From Sphingosinicella terrae (GTDB lineage Bacteria > Pseudomonadota > Alphaproteobacteria > Sphingomonadales > Sphingomonadaceae): a stretch of 64,000 bases of DNA. Below are positions 25,427 through 35,314 of the stretch, one piece after another. The notes under the pieces are model-generated. The model was given only the letters and a program-made list of their open reading frames with translations, had not been told where the DNA came from and ran no database searches. The DNA is taken from contig NZ_QDFY01000001.1 of NCBI RefSeq assembly GCF_003347635.1, forward strand, positions 248,001 through 312,000, in the 5' to 3' direction. The position numbers and the translations under genes were made by a program. Each line of letters opens with the position of its first letter. The first letter of the stretch is position 1.

Positions 25427-26739
25427 GCCGCCTCCGGCTCCGGCTCCGGGTCGGGCAAAGCGTGGGTCGGCCGGCAGCCCCAGAGCGCGTAGAACAGGAC
25501 ATAGACCTCGCAGGCCGCGGTCAGCAGAAACGACCATTGCAGGCCGTAGAGATCGGCGAGCCAGCCCTGGACGACGACGAGCGCGCCGCCGGCGATCGCC
25601 ATTATGAGGAGCCCGGCGCCTTCCTCGGTCAACGGCCCGAGGCCCTTGATCCCGAGCGTGAAGATGGTCGGGAACATGATCGAGTGGAAGAAGCCGACCA
25701 GGATCAGCGACCACATGGCGATCGGACCGTGGGCGAAGGTGGTGACGAGCGTCACCGCCAGCGCGCCGACGGAGAAGGCGGCGAGCACATGCTCCGCCGC
25801 GAAGCGCTTCATCAGCACGCTGCCGAGGAAGCGGCCGACCATCATCCCGCCCCAGAGCAGGGCCAGATAGCGGGCGGCCTGCTCGTGGGTGATCGCGGCG
25901 ATGTCCGGCTGCGACACGAAGTTGATGAACAGGTTGGCGACGCCGATCTCGGCGATCAGGTAGATGAAGATGGCCGGCACGCCGAAGACGAGATTGCGGT
26001 GCCGCCACAGCGACAGCGCCTCGCGCTGCGCGCGCGCGACACGCTGCGTCGCCCGTCCGATCGCCGGCAGCGGGAAGCGCGCGATGACAATGGCGAGCAG
26101 GACCAGGACGGCGGCGACGATGATGTAGGGCAGGATCACCGACTGGGCATCGGCATAGCGCTCGGCCTCGGTCAGCTGGACGCCGGCCTCGGCGGTGCCG
26201 CCAGTCGAACGGCCGAGAATGAGATAGCCGGCGAACAGAGGCGCCAATGTCGTGCCGAGCGAATTGAAGGCCTGGACGAGGTTGAGGCGCGACGAGCTGG
26301 TCTCGGGCGGGCCGATCACCGCGACGTACGGGTTGGCCGCGACCTGGAGCAGGGTGATGCCGCTCGCGATGACGAACAGGGCCACCAGCACGAAGCCGTA
26401 GGAGGGCAGCCAGGCGGCCGGCACCATCATCAGCGCGCCGGCCGCCATGATAGCAAGGCCGACGACGATGGCGCGCTGGTAGCCGATCCGCTCGATCAGC
26501 TTCGCCGACGGGATGGAGGCGACGAAATAGGCGATGAACCAGACGCTCTCGATCAGCGTGGTCCGGGTGTAGTCGAGCACGAACACGCTGCGCAGGTGCG
26601 GCAGCAGCGCATTGTTGATGACCGTGATGAAGCCCCACATGAAGAACAGGCTCGCCAGCAAGGTCAGCGCAGGGGTGTAGTCGGCGCGCGCGAGCGCTCC
26701 GGACCCGGCTGCTGGCGGAGTCACCGGTGCGGCGCCCAT
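25423..26739 (-). CDS. FucP-type sugar:H+ symporter (MFS)
   Basis: A 438-aa inner-membrane transporter with twelve predicted helices. FucP-family signatures are 'SLFFMWGFITVINNALLPHL' in helix 1, 'LQVAANPYVAVIGPPETSSSRLNLVQAFNSLGT' in helices 4-5, and 'FHSIMFPTIFTLGIKGLG' in the C-terminal half. The likely substrate is arabinose, xylose or a related sugar, inferred from the downstream arabinofuranosidase. It is the first gene of the minus-strand operon, divergent from the epimerase. Confidence 0.9.
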   Translation of the reverse strand: MGAAPVTPPAAGSGALARADYTPALTLLASLFFMWGFITVINNALLPHLRSVFVLDYTRTTLIESVWFIAYFVASIPSAKLIERIGYQRAIVVGLAIMAAGALMMVPAAWLPSYGFVLVALFVIASGITLLQVAANPYVAVIGPPETSSSRLNLVQAFNSLGTTLAPLFAGYLILGRSTGGTAEAGVQLTEAERYADAQSVILPYIIVAAVLVLLAIVIARFPLPAIGRATQRVARAQREALSLWRHRNLVFGVPAIFIYLIAEIGVANLFINFVSQPDIAAITHEQAARYLALLWGGMMVGRFLGSVLMKRFAAEHVLAAFSVGALAVTLVTTFAHGPIAMWSLILVGFFHSIMFPTIFTLGIKGLGPLTEEGAGLLIMAIAGGALVVVQGWLADLYGLQWSFLLTAACEVYVLFYALWGCRPTHALPDPEPEPEAA

Positions 26740-26801
26740 ATCGTCCTCCCCCTGGCGTCCCCGATTTGGCCGGGGATCGCGTTATGAAGCACCGCGCCGA
26801 A

Positions 26802-26912
26802 CCTCCCTCCCCCTTGTGGGGAGGGCCGGGGTGGGGGTGCCGGCCTCCGGCCGGCGCGCGACAATGTCGCGCACCCCCCTCTCCAACTCTCCCCCACAAG
26901 GGGGGAGAGGGT
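26802..26912. repeat. REP-like inverted repeat (CTCCCC family)
   Basis: The ends CCTCCCTCCCCCTTG and CACAAGGGGGGAGAGGG pair, with two inner hairpins (GCCGGCC..GGCCGGC and GCGCGACA..TGTCGCGC). It sits inside the divergent promoter region of the sugar locus and leaves only about 125 bp for the plus-strand promoter. Confidence 0.6.
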
Positions 26913-26978
26913 ACGGCCCGTGCAACCAACGCCTCAGCGCGATCCTGCTACTTTAGGGTCAGTTGCTTGCTCTTTTTT

Positions 26979-26988
26979 TGTCTGACTA
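26979..26988 (+). promoter_or_regulatory. Candidate GntR operator, copy 1
   Basis: TGTCTGACTA, with an odd-symmetry core GTC-T-GAC, lies 48 bp upstream of the epimerase start. It overlaps an AT-rich stretch ending TATAAAA that looks like a -10 region. The same 10-mer occurs in reverse orientation at 31163-31172, the other divergent promoter of this locus. Confidence 0.55.
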
Positions 26989-27036
26989 TAAAATGCGCGG
27001 AAGGCCGTCAACGGCCATGACGTGCGGGAGAGAAGG

Positions 27037-28176
27037 ATGGGGATGGCGAGGGGGGCGGTGGTCGCCGCGGCGGCGATGCTCGCCTGGGCGGGCACGGCGC
27101 GGGCGACGGAAGCGGAACGCTCGAGCGCGGGGACGCTCGCCGACGGGACGAGGGTCGAGGCGGTCACCCTCTCCAATGCGGCCGGCGTCTCGGCGCGGAT
27201 CCTGAGCTACGGCGCGACCCTGCAGTCGCTGCGCGCGCCGGACCGGCAGGGCCGGCTGGCGGACGTCGTGCTCGGCCATGACGATGTCGAAAGCTATCAG
27301 AGCCGGCCCAATTATTTCGGTGTCACCGTCGGCCGCTACGCCAACCGCATCGCCGGCGCCCGGTTCGCGCTCGACGGCCGGACCTACAGCCTGTCGGCCA
27401 ACGACACGACCAATTCGCTGCACGGCGGGGCCGAGGGCTTCGACAAGAGGAACTGGCGGATCGTCTCGGTGGACAACGGGCCGGTGGCGCGGGTGGTGCT
27501 CGCTCTGGCCAGCCCGGACGGCGACCAGGGCTATCCCGGCCGGCTCGAGGTCACGGTCACTTATACGCTCAACGAGGCGGGCGAACTCGGCATCGCCTTC
27601 GAGGCGGCGACCGACGCGCCGACCATCGTCAACCTCACCAACCATGCCATCTTCAATCTCGCCGGCGAGGGGGCGCCGGGCGGCACCGCCGGGCACCGGC
27701 TGACCATCCCGGCGCGCGCCTTCACGCCGGTCGACGAAAGGCTCATCCCGACCGGCGAGCTGCGGCCGGTGGAGGGGACGGTGTTCGATTTCCGCGAAGG
27801 ACGTCCGATCGACCAGGACATACGCGACGGCCGCGACGCGCAGATCCGGATCGGGCGCGGCTACGATCACAATTTTGCGCTCGACAAGGGACGGACCGCG
27901 GAGCCCGGGCTGGCGGCGCGTCTCGAGGATCCGGGATCGGGCCGGGTGCTGGAAGTGCTCACCACCGAACCCGGGCTGCAAGTCTATACCGGCAATTTCC
28001 TGGACGGGACCCTCGTCGGCAAGGGCGGGCATCTCTACCGCATGGGCGACGGCATCGCGCTCGAGCCACAGACCTTCCCCGACTCGCCGAACCAGCCGGC
28101 CTTCCCCTCGGCGCGGGTCGATCCGGGGACGACCTATCGCCACGTGATGATCTATCGCGTGTCGACGCTGCCTTGA
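27037..28176 (+). CDS. Aldose 1-epimerase, exported
   Basis: A 379-aa mutarotase with a signal peptide (ends GTARAT). Conserved features are '[13 protein letters not shown]', the general acid His in [10 protein letters not shown], 'YDHNFAL' and the catalytic Glu in [14 protein letters not shown]. It interconverts sugar anomers released by the local glycosidases, probably in the periplasm. GGGAG precedes ATG 27037; ATG 27043 is an alternative. The dehydratase follows 10 bp later. The first genes of each arm face away from a shared regulatory region. Confidence 0.9.
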   Translation: MGMARGAVVAAAAMLAWAGTARATEAERSSAGTLADGTRVEAVTLSNAAGVSARILSYGATLQSLRAPDRQGRLADVVLGHDDVESYQSRPNYFGVTVGRYANRIAGARFALDGRTYSLSANDTTNSLHGGAEGFDKRNWRIVSVDNGPVARVVLALASPDGDQGYPGRLEVTVTYTLNEAGELGIAFEAATDAPTIVNLTNHAIFNLAGEGAPGGTAGHRLTIPARAFTPVDERLIPTGELRPVEGTVFDFREGRPIDQDIRDGRDAQIRIGRGYDHNFALDKGRTAEPGLAARLEDPGSGRVLEVLTTEPGLQVYTGNFLDGTLVGKGGHLYRMGDGIALEPQTFPDSPNQPAFPSARVDPGTTYRHVMIYRVSTLP

Positions 28177-28186
28177 GGACCCAGGC

Positions 28187-29974
28187 ATGAGCAGACGTCC
28201 GTTGCGATCGCGGGCCTGGTTCGACGATCCCGGCCATGTCGACATGACCGCCCTCTATCTGGAGCGCTACCTCAATTTCGGGCTGAGCCTCGAGGAGCTG
28301 CAATCGGGAAAGCCGATCATCGGCATCGCCCAGACCGGATCGGACCTGTCGCCCTGCAACCGCCACCATCTGGTGCTGGCGGAACGGGTCCGCGAGGGCA
28401 TTCGCGAAGCCGGCGGAATCGCGATCGAGTTCCCCGTCCATCCGATCCAGGAGACGGGCAAGCGGCCGACCGCGGGGCTGGACCGCAACCTCGCTTATCT
28501 CGGGCTGGTCGAGACGCTCTACGGCTATCCGATCGACGGCGTGGTGCTGACGATCGGCTGCGACAAGACGACGCCGGCCTGCCTGATGGCGGCGGCGACG
28601 GTGAACATCCCGGCGATCGCCCTGTCGGTGGGTCCGATGCTCAACGGCTGGTACAAGGGCGAGCGGACGGGATCGGGCACGATCGTGTGGAGGGCGCGCG
28701 CGATGCTCGCCGCCGGCGAGATCGACGCCGCGGCCTTCATCCGCCTGGTCGCCTCCTCGGCACCGTCGACCGGCTATTGCAACACGATGGGCACGGCGAC
28801 GACGATGAACGCGCTCGCCGAGGCGCTTGGCATGTCGCTGCCCGGCTCCGCCGCGATCCCGGCGCCCTATCGCGACCGGCAGGAGATCGCCTACCGGACC
28901 GGAAAGCGGATCGTCGAGATGGTCGAGGCGGATTTGAAGCCCTCCGACATCCTCACGCCCGCGGCCTTCGACAATGCGATCCGGGTCAATTCGGCGATCG
29001 GCGGATCGACCAACGCGCCGATCCACGTCATCGCCATCGCCCGCCAGATGGGCGTCGAGCTGCCGCTCAAGGACTGGCAGTCCAAGGGACACCGGGTGCC
29101 GCTGCTGGTCAACCTCCAGCCCGCCGGCGAATATCTCGGCGAGGATTTCTACCGCGCCGGCGGGGTACCCGCGGTCATCGCCCAGCTCATGCGCCACGGG
29201 CTCATCCACGAGGACGCGCTGACGGTGAACGGCCGCTCGATCGGAGACAACAACCGGGACGCGCTCATCGAGGACGAGGCGGTGATCCGGCCCTATGAGC
29301 GTCCGCTCATGGCCGATGCCGGTTTCATCGTCCTCACCGGCAATCTGTTCGAATCGGCGATCATGAAGACCAGCGTGATCTCGGACTCCTTTCGCGACCG
29401 CTATCTCTCCGATCCCGACGATCCGGAGGCGTTCGAAGGGCCGGTGGTCGTGTTCGACGGGCCGGAGGAGTATCGCCGCCGGATCGACGACCCGGCGCTG
29501 GCGATCACGCCCGAGACGATGCTGGTCATGCGGGGCGCCGGGACGGTCGGCTATCCGGGCGCCGCGGAAGTGGTGAACATGCGCCCGCCCGATTATCTCA
29601 TCGCCGCGGGCATCGACGCCCTCCAGTGCATCGGCGACGGCCGCCAGTCGGGCACCAGCGGCAGCCCCTCGATTCTCAACGCCTCGCCCGAGGCGGCGGC
29701 GAATGGCGGGCTCGCCTTGCTGCGGACCGGCGACCGGGTCCGCGTCGACCTCAAAGCGGGCCGGGTCGACGTGCTGCTGGGCGAGGACGAGCTGACCGAG
29801 CGGCGCCAAGCGCTGGAGGCGCAAGGCGGCTATCCCTATCCGCCATCGCAGACCCCGTGGCAGGAGATCCAGCGGGCGCTCGTCGGCCAGCCAAGCAAAG
29901 GCGCGATCCTGGAAGGCGCCGAGGCCTATCAGCGCATCGCCCAGACCAGAGGCCTGCCGCGGGACAATCATTAG
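28187..29974 (+). CDS. IlvD/Edd-family sugar-acid dehydratase (XylD-like)
   Basis: A 595-aa enzyme with the length and sequence pattern of Caulobacter xylonate dehydratase. It has '[13 protein letters not shown]', '[21 protein letters not shown]' and '[13 protein letters not shown]'. Cysteines 57, 125 and 198 occupy the positions expected for the iron-sulfur cluster ligands. It probably dehydrates D-xylonate or L-arabonate to the 2-keto-3-deoxy acid. With the FAH protein at 30.1 kb this suggests a non-phosphorylative (Weimberg/Dahms-type) pentose route. The substrate is undecided; the GH51 context favours arabonate. Confidence 0.9.
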   Translation: MSRRPLRSRAWFDDPGHVDMTALYLERYLNFGLSLEELQSGKPIIGIAQTGSDLSPCNRHHLVLAERVREGIREAGGIAIEFPVHPIQETGKRPTAGLDRNLAYLGLVETLYGYPIDGVVLTIGCDKTTPACLMAAATVNIPAIALSVGPMLNGWYKGERTGSGTIVWRARAMLAAGEIDAAAFIRLVASSAPSTGYCNTMGTATTMNALAEALGMSLPGSAAIPAPYRDRQEIAYRTGKRIVEMVEADLKPSDILTPAAFDNAIRVNSAIGGSTNAPIHVIAIARQMGVELPLKDWQSKGHRVPLLVNLQPAGEYLGEDFYRAGGVPAVIAQLMRHGLIHEDALTVNGRSIGDNNRDALIEDEAVIRPYERPLMADAGFIVLTGNLFESAIMKTSVISDSFRDRYLSDPDDPEAFEGPVVVFDGPEEYRRRIDDPALAITPETMLVMRGAGTVGYPGAAEVVNMRPPDYLIAAGIDALQCIGDGRQSGTSGSPSILNASPEAAANGGLALLRTGDRVRVDLKAGRVDVLLGEDELTERRQALEAQGGYPYPPSQTPWQEIQRALVGQPSKGAILEGAEAYQRIAQTRGLPRDNH

Positions 29975-30001
29975 CGACCGTCCAGGCGTCAGCCCCTCCT
30001 T

Positions 30002-30095
30002 CGTCATCCCAGCGGAAGCTGGGATCTCAATGCCTTGAGGCTGCTTTCGCGGGAAGGTGATGAGAAGGGAGATCCTGGCTTTCGCCAGGATGACG
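30002..30095. repeat. REP-like inverted repeat (CGTCATCC family)
   Basis: The outer ends CGTCATCC..GGATGACG pair, with inner hairpins CCCAGC-GGAA-GCTGGG and ATCCTGGC-TTTC-GCCAGGAT. It lies between the convergent dehydratase and FAH genes, where it could terminate both. Confidence 0.65.
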
Positions 30096-30123
30096 CGGGG
30101 GATCGCCAGGAAGACGAAGAGGG

Positions 30124-31113
30124 TCAGAGCTTCCGCACCGTCACCGCCTCCTCGGGGCGCCGCGCGAGGAGGTTGCGTAGCGGCAGGCGGAAGGGGGGCG
30201 CCTCGATCTCGAAAATGTCGCCGGGCTCGGTGCGGATGCCGTCGGCGAAGGAGAGGGTCGCGGTGCCGAAGAAATGGACGTGGACGTCGCCGGGGCGGCG
30301 GAACAAAGGATATTTGAAATGGTGATGCTCGAGATTGGCGAGGCTGTGCGACATGTTCGCCTCGCCGGTCAGGAACGGCTTCTCCCACAGGATCGCGCCG
30401 TCGCGGACGATCCGGCTCGAGCCGCGCACGTCCTCGGGCGGATCGCCGACGAGCAGCTCGGGGCCGAGCGCGGCCTGGCGTAGCTTCGAATGGGCCAGCC
30501 ACAGATAATTGTGCCGCTCGGTGACGTGGTCGCTATACTCGTTGGCGAGGCACAGGCCGAGCCGGTGCGGCGTGCCGTCGGGGCCGACAAGGTAGAGCCC
30601 GGCGAGCTCGGGCTCCTCGCCGCCGTCCTGGGCGAAAGCGGGCATATCCAGCATGCCGCCCGGGCCGACGAGCATCGTGCCGTCGCCCTTGTAGAACCAT
30701 TCGGGCTGCTGGCCGACCGCGCCCGGCGCCGGCTTCCCGCCCGCGACGCCTTCGAGGAACATCCGCATGGAATCGGTCTGGCCCTCGGCCGCGGCCTGGC
30801 GGTGCATCCGGTCGCGGCCCTCGGCCGAACCGAGATGGGTGAGGCCGGTGCCGGTCAGGGTCAGGTGCGCCGGATCGTCATGGTCGATCGGCGCGATCAG
30901 AGTCCCGGCGGCAAGCTCGGCCTCCAGATCGACCGAGCCTTCGAGTCCGATCCGGTCGACCAGCTCGGCGAGCCCCAGTCCGTCGGCGATCGCGCGGGCC
31001 GCCAGCGAGCGGATGTCGGTGGCGCCGGCGACGAAGCTCGCCTCGTCTTCGCGCGCGGCGATGACCCGCCGCGCTCCGTCCTTTCCTCGATACTGGACGA
31101 GCCGCAACGCCAT
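30124..31113 (-). CDS. AraD1/GguC-type fumarylacetoacetase-fold protein
   Basis: A 329-aa cytoplasmic FAH-superfamily protein. It has 'PEWFYKGDGTMLVGPGG', 'LANEYSDHVTERHNYLWLAHSKLR', and acidic residues in the 'GLYLVGPDG' to 'LCLANEYSD' region that would hold the divalent metal. In sugar-acid loci such proteins act on 2-keto-3-deoxy pentonates, by analogy to XylX-type dehydratases, giving a semialdehyde. Exact chemistry is inferred from context. It is divergent from the GntR gene and shares its operator region. Confidence 0.8.
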   Translation of the reverse strand: MALRLVQYRGKDGARRVIAAREDEASFVAGATDIRSLAARAIADGLGLAELVDRIGLEGSVDLEAELAAGTLIAPIDHDDPAHLTLTGTGLTHLGSAEGRDRMHRQAAAEGQTDSMRMFLEGVAGGKPAPGAVGQQPEWFYKGDGTMLVGPGGMLDMPAFAQDGGEEPELAGLYLVGPDGTPHRLGLCLANEYSDHVTERHNYLWLAHSKLRQAALGPELLVGDPPEDVRGSSRIVRDGAILWEKPFLTGEANMSHSLANLEHHHFKYPLFRRPGDVHVHFFGTATLSFADGIRTEPGDIFEIEAPPFRLPLRNLLARRPEEAVTVRKL

Positions 31114-31162
31114 TGGTCCTGCCTCCGCACAGCCGCGCCGCGGCCACTTTCTCCATTCCGTT

Positions 31163-31172
31163 TAGTCAGACA
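31163..31172 (-). promoter_or_regulatory. Candidate GntR operator, copy 2
   Basis: TAGTCAGACA is the exact reverse complement of the 26979-26988 word. It sits between the divergent FAH and GntR genes, 50 bp from the FAH start, and is followed by an AT-rich run (TATTTTTC). Presence at both divergent regions of the locus suggests control by the adjacent FCD regulator. Confidence 0.55.
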
Positions 31173-31259
31173 TATTTTTCGGCGCTTCAAGCCCCCGGAA
31201 CTTGAGTTTGGCCATCGATGCTGCAGAAGGAAGGCCCAACAGCCGGAGGTCGATCGCCC

Positions 31260-32000
31260 GTGCCGCAGCAGCGTAAATCCGAGCCGGACCCGCGCGGCGC
31301 GGCGCGACACGGCACCGGGCGCCGGCTTCGCGGCGCGGTCGCCCATTATCTCGGCACCGCGATCGTCTCCGGCCGGATCGCGCCGGGCGAGCGGCTCGCC
31401 GGCGAGATCGCCCACGCCGCGGCGCTCGACGTGTCGCGCAGCGCCTATCGCGAGGCGGTCCAGGTGCTCACCGCCAAGGGGCTGGTGGAAAGCCGCACCA
31501 AGGCCGGGACGCGGGTGCTGCCGAGGAGCCGCTGGAACCTGCTCGACCCCGACGTGCTGGCCTGGGCCTTCTCCGGCGAGCCCGATATCGGCTTCGTGCG
31601 CGACCTGTTCGAGCTGCGCGCCATCGTCGAGCCGGCGGCCGCCCGCTTGGCCGCGGAGCGCCGCGACAAGGACGACCTCAAGGCGATGAAGGCGGCGATC
31701 GCCGGGATGCGGCGCCACACGCTCGGCACCGATGCCGGGCGCGCCGCCGACCGCGACTTTCACGACGCCATCCTCCAGGCGACGCATAACGAGGCGCTGA
31801 TCACCTTGAGCGCCAGCATCGCCGCGGCGGTGGGCTGGACCACACAGTTCAAGCAAAGGGCGCGGGCGCTGCCCCGCGATCCGCTGCCGGACCATGTCCG
31901 CGTCCATGATGCGATCGTCGCCGGGGACGGCGAGGCGGCGAGCGCGGCGATGCGCCTGCTCGTCGAGCTGGCGCTCGACGACACGCAATCCTCGATGTGA
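31260..32000 (+). CDS. GntR family regulator with FCD domain
   Basis: About 246 aa from GTG 31260 (GGAGG 10 nt upstream); ATG 31218 gives 260 aa. The N-terminal winged helix contains 'IVSGRIAPGERLAGE' and 'DVSRSAYREAVQVLTAKGLVE'. The C-terminal FCD domain has 'DLFELRAIVEPAAARLAAE' and metal-site residues in 'DRDFHDAIL' and 'VHDAIVAGD'. FCD regulators usually sense organic or sugar acids, here probably a pentonate or keto-deoxy acid. It is 31 bp upstream of the GH3 gene and likely cotranscribed with it. Confidence 0.9.
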   Translation: MPQQRKSEPDPRGAARHGTGRRLRGAVAHYLGTAIVSGRIAPGERLAGEIAHAAALDVSRSAYREAVQVLTAKGLVESRTKAGTRVLPRSRWNLLDPDVLAWAFSGEPDIGFVRDLFELRAIVEPAAARLAAERRDKDDLKAMKAAIAGMRRHTLGTDAGRAADRDFHDAILQATHNEALITLSASIAAAVGWTTQFKQRARALPRDPLPDHVRVHDAIVAGDGEAASAAMRLLVELALDDTQSSM

Positions 32001-32031
32001 GAATCACGATCGGGAAGAGGGAAGGGGGCCG

Positions 32032-34674
32032 ATGAGGAGACGCGGACTGATCGTCCTGTGGGCCGCGCTGGCGGCGGCGGGCGGAGTGCCCACCGCGGCC
32101 CAGCTGCCCGGCGCCAGCGTGCCGACCTATCGCGATACCGATCGATCGTTCGAGGAAAGGGCGCGCGACCTGGTCGGCCGGATGACGCTGGAGGAGAAGG
32201 CCTCGCAGCTCGTCAACGATGCCCCCGCGATCCCGAGGCTGGGGATACGCGAATATAATTGGTGGAACGAGGGGCTGCACGGCGTCGCCGGCGCCGGCCA
32301 TGCGACCGTCTTCCCCCAGGCGATCGGGCTGGCGGCGACCTTCGACGCCGAGCATGTCGAGGCCGTCGCCGACGTGATCGGGATCGAGTTCAGGGCCAAG
32401 CATCTGGCCGAACGGCACCGCTTCGGCGGGTCCGACTGGTTCGGCGGCCTCACCGTCTGGTCGCCGAACATCAACATCTTCCGCGACCCGCGCTGGGGAC
32501 GGGGACAGGAGACCTATGGCGAGGATCCCCATCTGACCTCGCGCCTCGGGATCGCCTTCGTCCGCGGCCTTCAGGGCGACGACCCCTCCTATCTCCGCAC
32601 CGTCGCCACTCCCAAGCATTTCGCGGTGCATAGCGGCCCGGAGGCGAGCCGGCACCGCGACGACATCCACCCCACCGCCCGCGATCTCGCCGACACCTAT
32701 CTGCCGGCCTTCCGCGCGGCAGTGATGGAGGGCGGGGCGCAATCCTTGATGTGTGCCTACAATGCCGTCCACGGCGTGCCGGCCTGCGCGAGCGAGCGGC
32801 TGCTGACCACCTATTTGCGGCAAAGATGGGGCTTCGGCGGCTATGTCGTGTCGGATTGCGAGGCGGTCGCCGACATCTACCGCGCCGACCATCACGGCTA
32901 TCGCGCGACGCCCGAGGCGGGCGTCGCCGCCGCGTTCGAGGCGGGAATGGACCTGATCTGCGGCGGCGCGAGCGAGATCGACCATATCGTCCGGGCCGTG
33001 CGAGGCAGCCTGCTCGACGAAGCGGTCATCGACCGGTCGCTGGTCCGGCTGTTCACCGCGCGCATGCGGCTAGGCCAGTTCGACGATCCGGCGCGGGTCT
33101 TTCCGGGCATCACCGCCCGCGACTACGACACCGACGCGCATCGCGCGCTGGCACTGTCGTCCGCCGAGCGATCGCTGGTCCTGCTGAGGAACGAGGGCGA
33201 CCTGCTGCCGCTGCGTGCCGCGCCCCGCCGGATCGCGGTGATCGGGCCGAACGCCGACAGCCGCGCCGCCCTGGTCGGCAATTACAATGGCGAGCCGTCG
33301 CAGCCGGTGACGGTGCTGGGCGGGATCCGGCGGCGCTTCCCGGACGCGCAGGTGAGCCATTTCGCGGGATCGGGGCTGGTCGGTCCGTCACTCGTCCCCG
33401 TGCCCGGATCGGCGCTCTGCGCCGATGCCGGCTGCCGGCGCCGGGGGGCGAGGGCGGAGCATTTCGCCGGTCGCGACCTCGCCGGCGCGCCTGTCCGCTC
33501 GGCCGTGGTGCCCGAGATCGCCTTCGCCTGGTCGGGGGAGATGCAGAGCGGGGCGGTGCGCTGGACCGGCTTCCTGCGCGCGCCCGAGGACGGGGATTAT
33601 GTGCTGCGCTACGATGCCGACGGCGGCTACCGGATCTGGGTCGACGACCGGCTGATCGTCGATGCCTGGGGCGTCGACTGGCGGCCCTCGGTCGCTACCG
33701 GCCGCGTGACCCTCGCGGCGGGCCGGACCCATAAGCTGCGGGTCGAGGCCTTCCAGCGCCAGCCGGACGGCGACGAGCGGCTGCTGTGGAGCGTGCCGAG
33801 CGATCCCGAGGCCGCCGCCGCGGTCGAGGGCGCGCACATGGCCGACCTCGTCGTGTTCGTCGCCGGCCTTACCGCCCAGCTCGAGGGCGAGGAGATGCCG
33901 CTGCCGGTCGAGGGCTTTTCGGGCGGCGACCGCACCGGCCTCGACCTGCCGGCGGCCCAGCAGCGGCTGCTCGAGCGGGTGCAGGCGACGGGCACGCCTG
34001 TCATCCTCGTGCTGATGAACGGCAGCGCCCTCGCCGTGAACTGGGCGGACCGAAACGTCGCGGCGATCCTGGAGGCCTGGTATCCGGGCGGGCAGGGGGG
34101 CGACGCGGTCGCCCGCGCCATTGCCGGCGATTTCAGCCCGGCGGGGCGGCTGCCCGTCACCTTCTACCGCTCGGCGGACGATCTGCCGCCCTTCGCCGAC
34201 TATCGCATGGTGGGGCGGACCTACCGCTTTTTCGGCGGCGAGGTGCTGTATCCGTTCGGCTACGGCCTGTCCTACACGCGCTTCGCCTACGGCCGGCCCC
34301 GTCTCTCCCGCGCCCGGGTCCGCGCCGGCGAGACGGTGGAGATCTCGGTCGACGTCACCAATGCCGGCAGCCGCGCCGGCGACGAGGTGGTGCAGCTCTA
34401 TCTGAGCCGGCCGGGTGTCGAAGGCGCACCGATCCGCGCCCTGGCCGGCGTCAGGCGGATCCCGCTCGAGCCGGGGCGGACCGAGCGGGTCACCTTCACC
34501 CTCGACGAGCGCACCCTGAGCCTGGTCGACGAGCAGGGGGTGCGGCGGCTCGTGCCAGGCCGCGTCGATCTCTGGATCGGTGGCGGCCAGCCGAACGTCC
34601 GCGCCGGATTCCCCGAGACCGCGGGTGTGGCTGCGAGCTTCGCCATCGCCGGGACGGCGGTCCTGCCGGAATAG
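32032..34674 (+). CDS. GH3 beta-glycosidase with inserted PA14 domain
   Basis: An 880-aa exported enzyme (signal ends PTAAQ). GH3 features are 'WWNEGLHGVA', 'RDPRWGRGQETYGEDPHL', 'TPKHFAVHSGPE' and the nucleophile aspartate in GGYVVSDCEAV. A PA14-like carbohydrate-binding insert lies near residues 470-590 ('RWTGFLRAPEDGDYVLRYDA'). The second GH3 domain and a C-terminal Fn3-like domain follow. The arrangement fits beta-xylosidase or beta-glucosidase; the locus favours xylo-oligosaccharides. GAAGGGGG precedes the ATG. Confidence 0.9.
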   Translation: MRRRGLIVLWAALAAAGGVPTAAQLPGASVPTYRDTDRSFEERARDLVGRMTLEEKASQLVNDAPAIPRLGIREYNWWNEGLHGVAGAGHATVFPQAIGLAATFDAEHVEAVADVIGIEFRAKHLAERHRFGGSDWFGGLTVWSPNINIFRDPRWGRGQETYGEDPHLTSRLGIAFVRGLQGDDPSYLRTVATPKHFAVHSGPEASRHRDDIHPTARDLADTYLPAFRAAVMEGGAQSLMCAYNAVHGVPACASERLLTTYLRQRWGFGGYVVSDCEAVADIYRADHHGYRATPEAGVAAAFEAGMDLICGGASEIDHIVRAVRGSLLDEAVIDRSLVRLFTARMRLGQFDDPARVFPGITARDYDTDAHRALALSSAERSLVLLRNEGDLLPLRAAPRRIAVIGPNADSRAALVGNYNGEPSQPVTVLGGIRRRFPDAQVSHFAGSGLVGPSLVPVPGSALCADAGCRRRGARAEHFAGRDLAGAPVRSAVVPEIAFAWSGEMQSGAVRWTGFLRAPEDGDYVLRYDADGGYRIWVDDRLIVDAWGVDWRPSVATGRVTLAAGRTHKLRVEAFQRQPDGDERLLWSVPSDPEAAAAVEGAHMADLVVFVAGLTAQLEGEEMPLPVEGFSGGDRTGLDLPAAQQRLLERVQATGTPVILVLMNGSALAVNWADRNVAAILEAWYPGGQGGDAVARAIAGDFSPAGRLPVTFYRSADDLPPFADYRMVGRTYRFFGGEVLYPFGYGLSYTRFAYGRPRLSRARVRAGETVEISVDVTNAGSRAGDEVVQLYLSRPGVEGAPIRALAGVRRIPLEPGRTERVTFTLDERTLSLVDEQGVRRLVPGRVDLWIGGGQPNVRAGFPETAGVAASFAIAGTAVLPE

Positions 34675-34689
34675 GGTTCGCGAACCCTT

Positions 34690-34785
34690 CGTCGCCCCTG
34701 CGAAGGCAGGGGCCCCTGCCGACTCTCTGCCCATGCCGCGGCGTTCGCCGGCACCGCTTGGGCCCCTGCCTTCGCAGGGGCGACG
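34690..34785. repeat. REP-like inverted repeat (CGTCGCCCCTGC family), copy 1
   Basis: The left arm CGTCGCCCCTGCGAAGGC and right arm GCCTTCGCAGGGGCGACG are mirror images around a variable centre. It lies after the GH3 gene and before the convergent lipoprotein gene, a likely bidirectional terminator position. Confidence 0.7.
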
Positions 34786-34801
34786 GGGAAGGGGGTGTCC
34801 G

Positions 34802-35233
34802 CTAGCGAGTTTGGTCGAGGCGACGAGCCACCTCCTCCTGGGTCATCGGTAACCATTCGACGCTGCTGACAGCGTCGAGCCTCAGCAGGGGCGGATCCTG
34901 CGACAGTCCGAAAGGACCAGGTCCGTAGGATCGTCCCAGGCGACCTTCCACCTCGATGCGGAGCAAGCCTGGTTCGAAAGCATGCGCGCGGAGGGCCTGC
35001 TCAAACCTCGATGCTCCGATGGTCTCGTCGTCCCAGTCCATTGCGATACCGCTCAGATGGTGCTCGCAGGCAAGCATGATCCCGTGTGACGGTGCGCTGA
35101 TCACGACACCGGTCCAGTTGACCGATGTCCCGTTCCAGCCGGCAACGCGCGGCGGCATATCGCAAAGGGCGGGGCTGGGAAGCGGCGTCGCACAGCCTGC
35201 GACCACGACTGCTAGAAGCAGGATCGATCTCAT
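34802..35233 (-). CDS. Hypothetical lipoprotein
   Basis: A 143-aa protein with a lipoprotein signal: MRSILLLAVVVAGCATPLP, with the lipobox VAGC and Cys at about residue 14. The mature part contains 'DMPPRVAGWNGTSVNWTG' and 'ACEHHLSGIAMDW' but no family I recognise. It is flanked on both sides by copies of the same REP element, so it forms an isolated transcription unit. Confidence 0.7.
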   Translation of the reverse strand: MRSILLLAVVVAGCATPLPSPALCDMPPRVAGWNGTSVNWTGVVISAPSHGIMLACEHHLSGIAMDWDDETIGASRFEQALRAHAFEPGLLRIEVEGRLGRSYGPGPFGLSQDPPLLRLDAVSSVEWLPMTQEEVARRLDQTR

Positions 35234-35314
35234 CGCAATGTCAGGATGCCTCGGTTTGGGCCCTTCGACAATCGGCCGCTGCCGGTCTTGAGGGGAGCGT
35301 GAGAAACAAACCCT

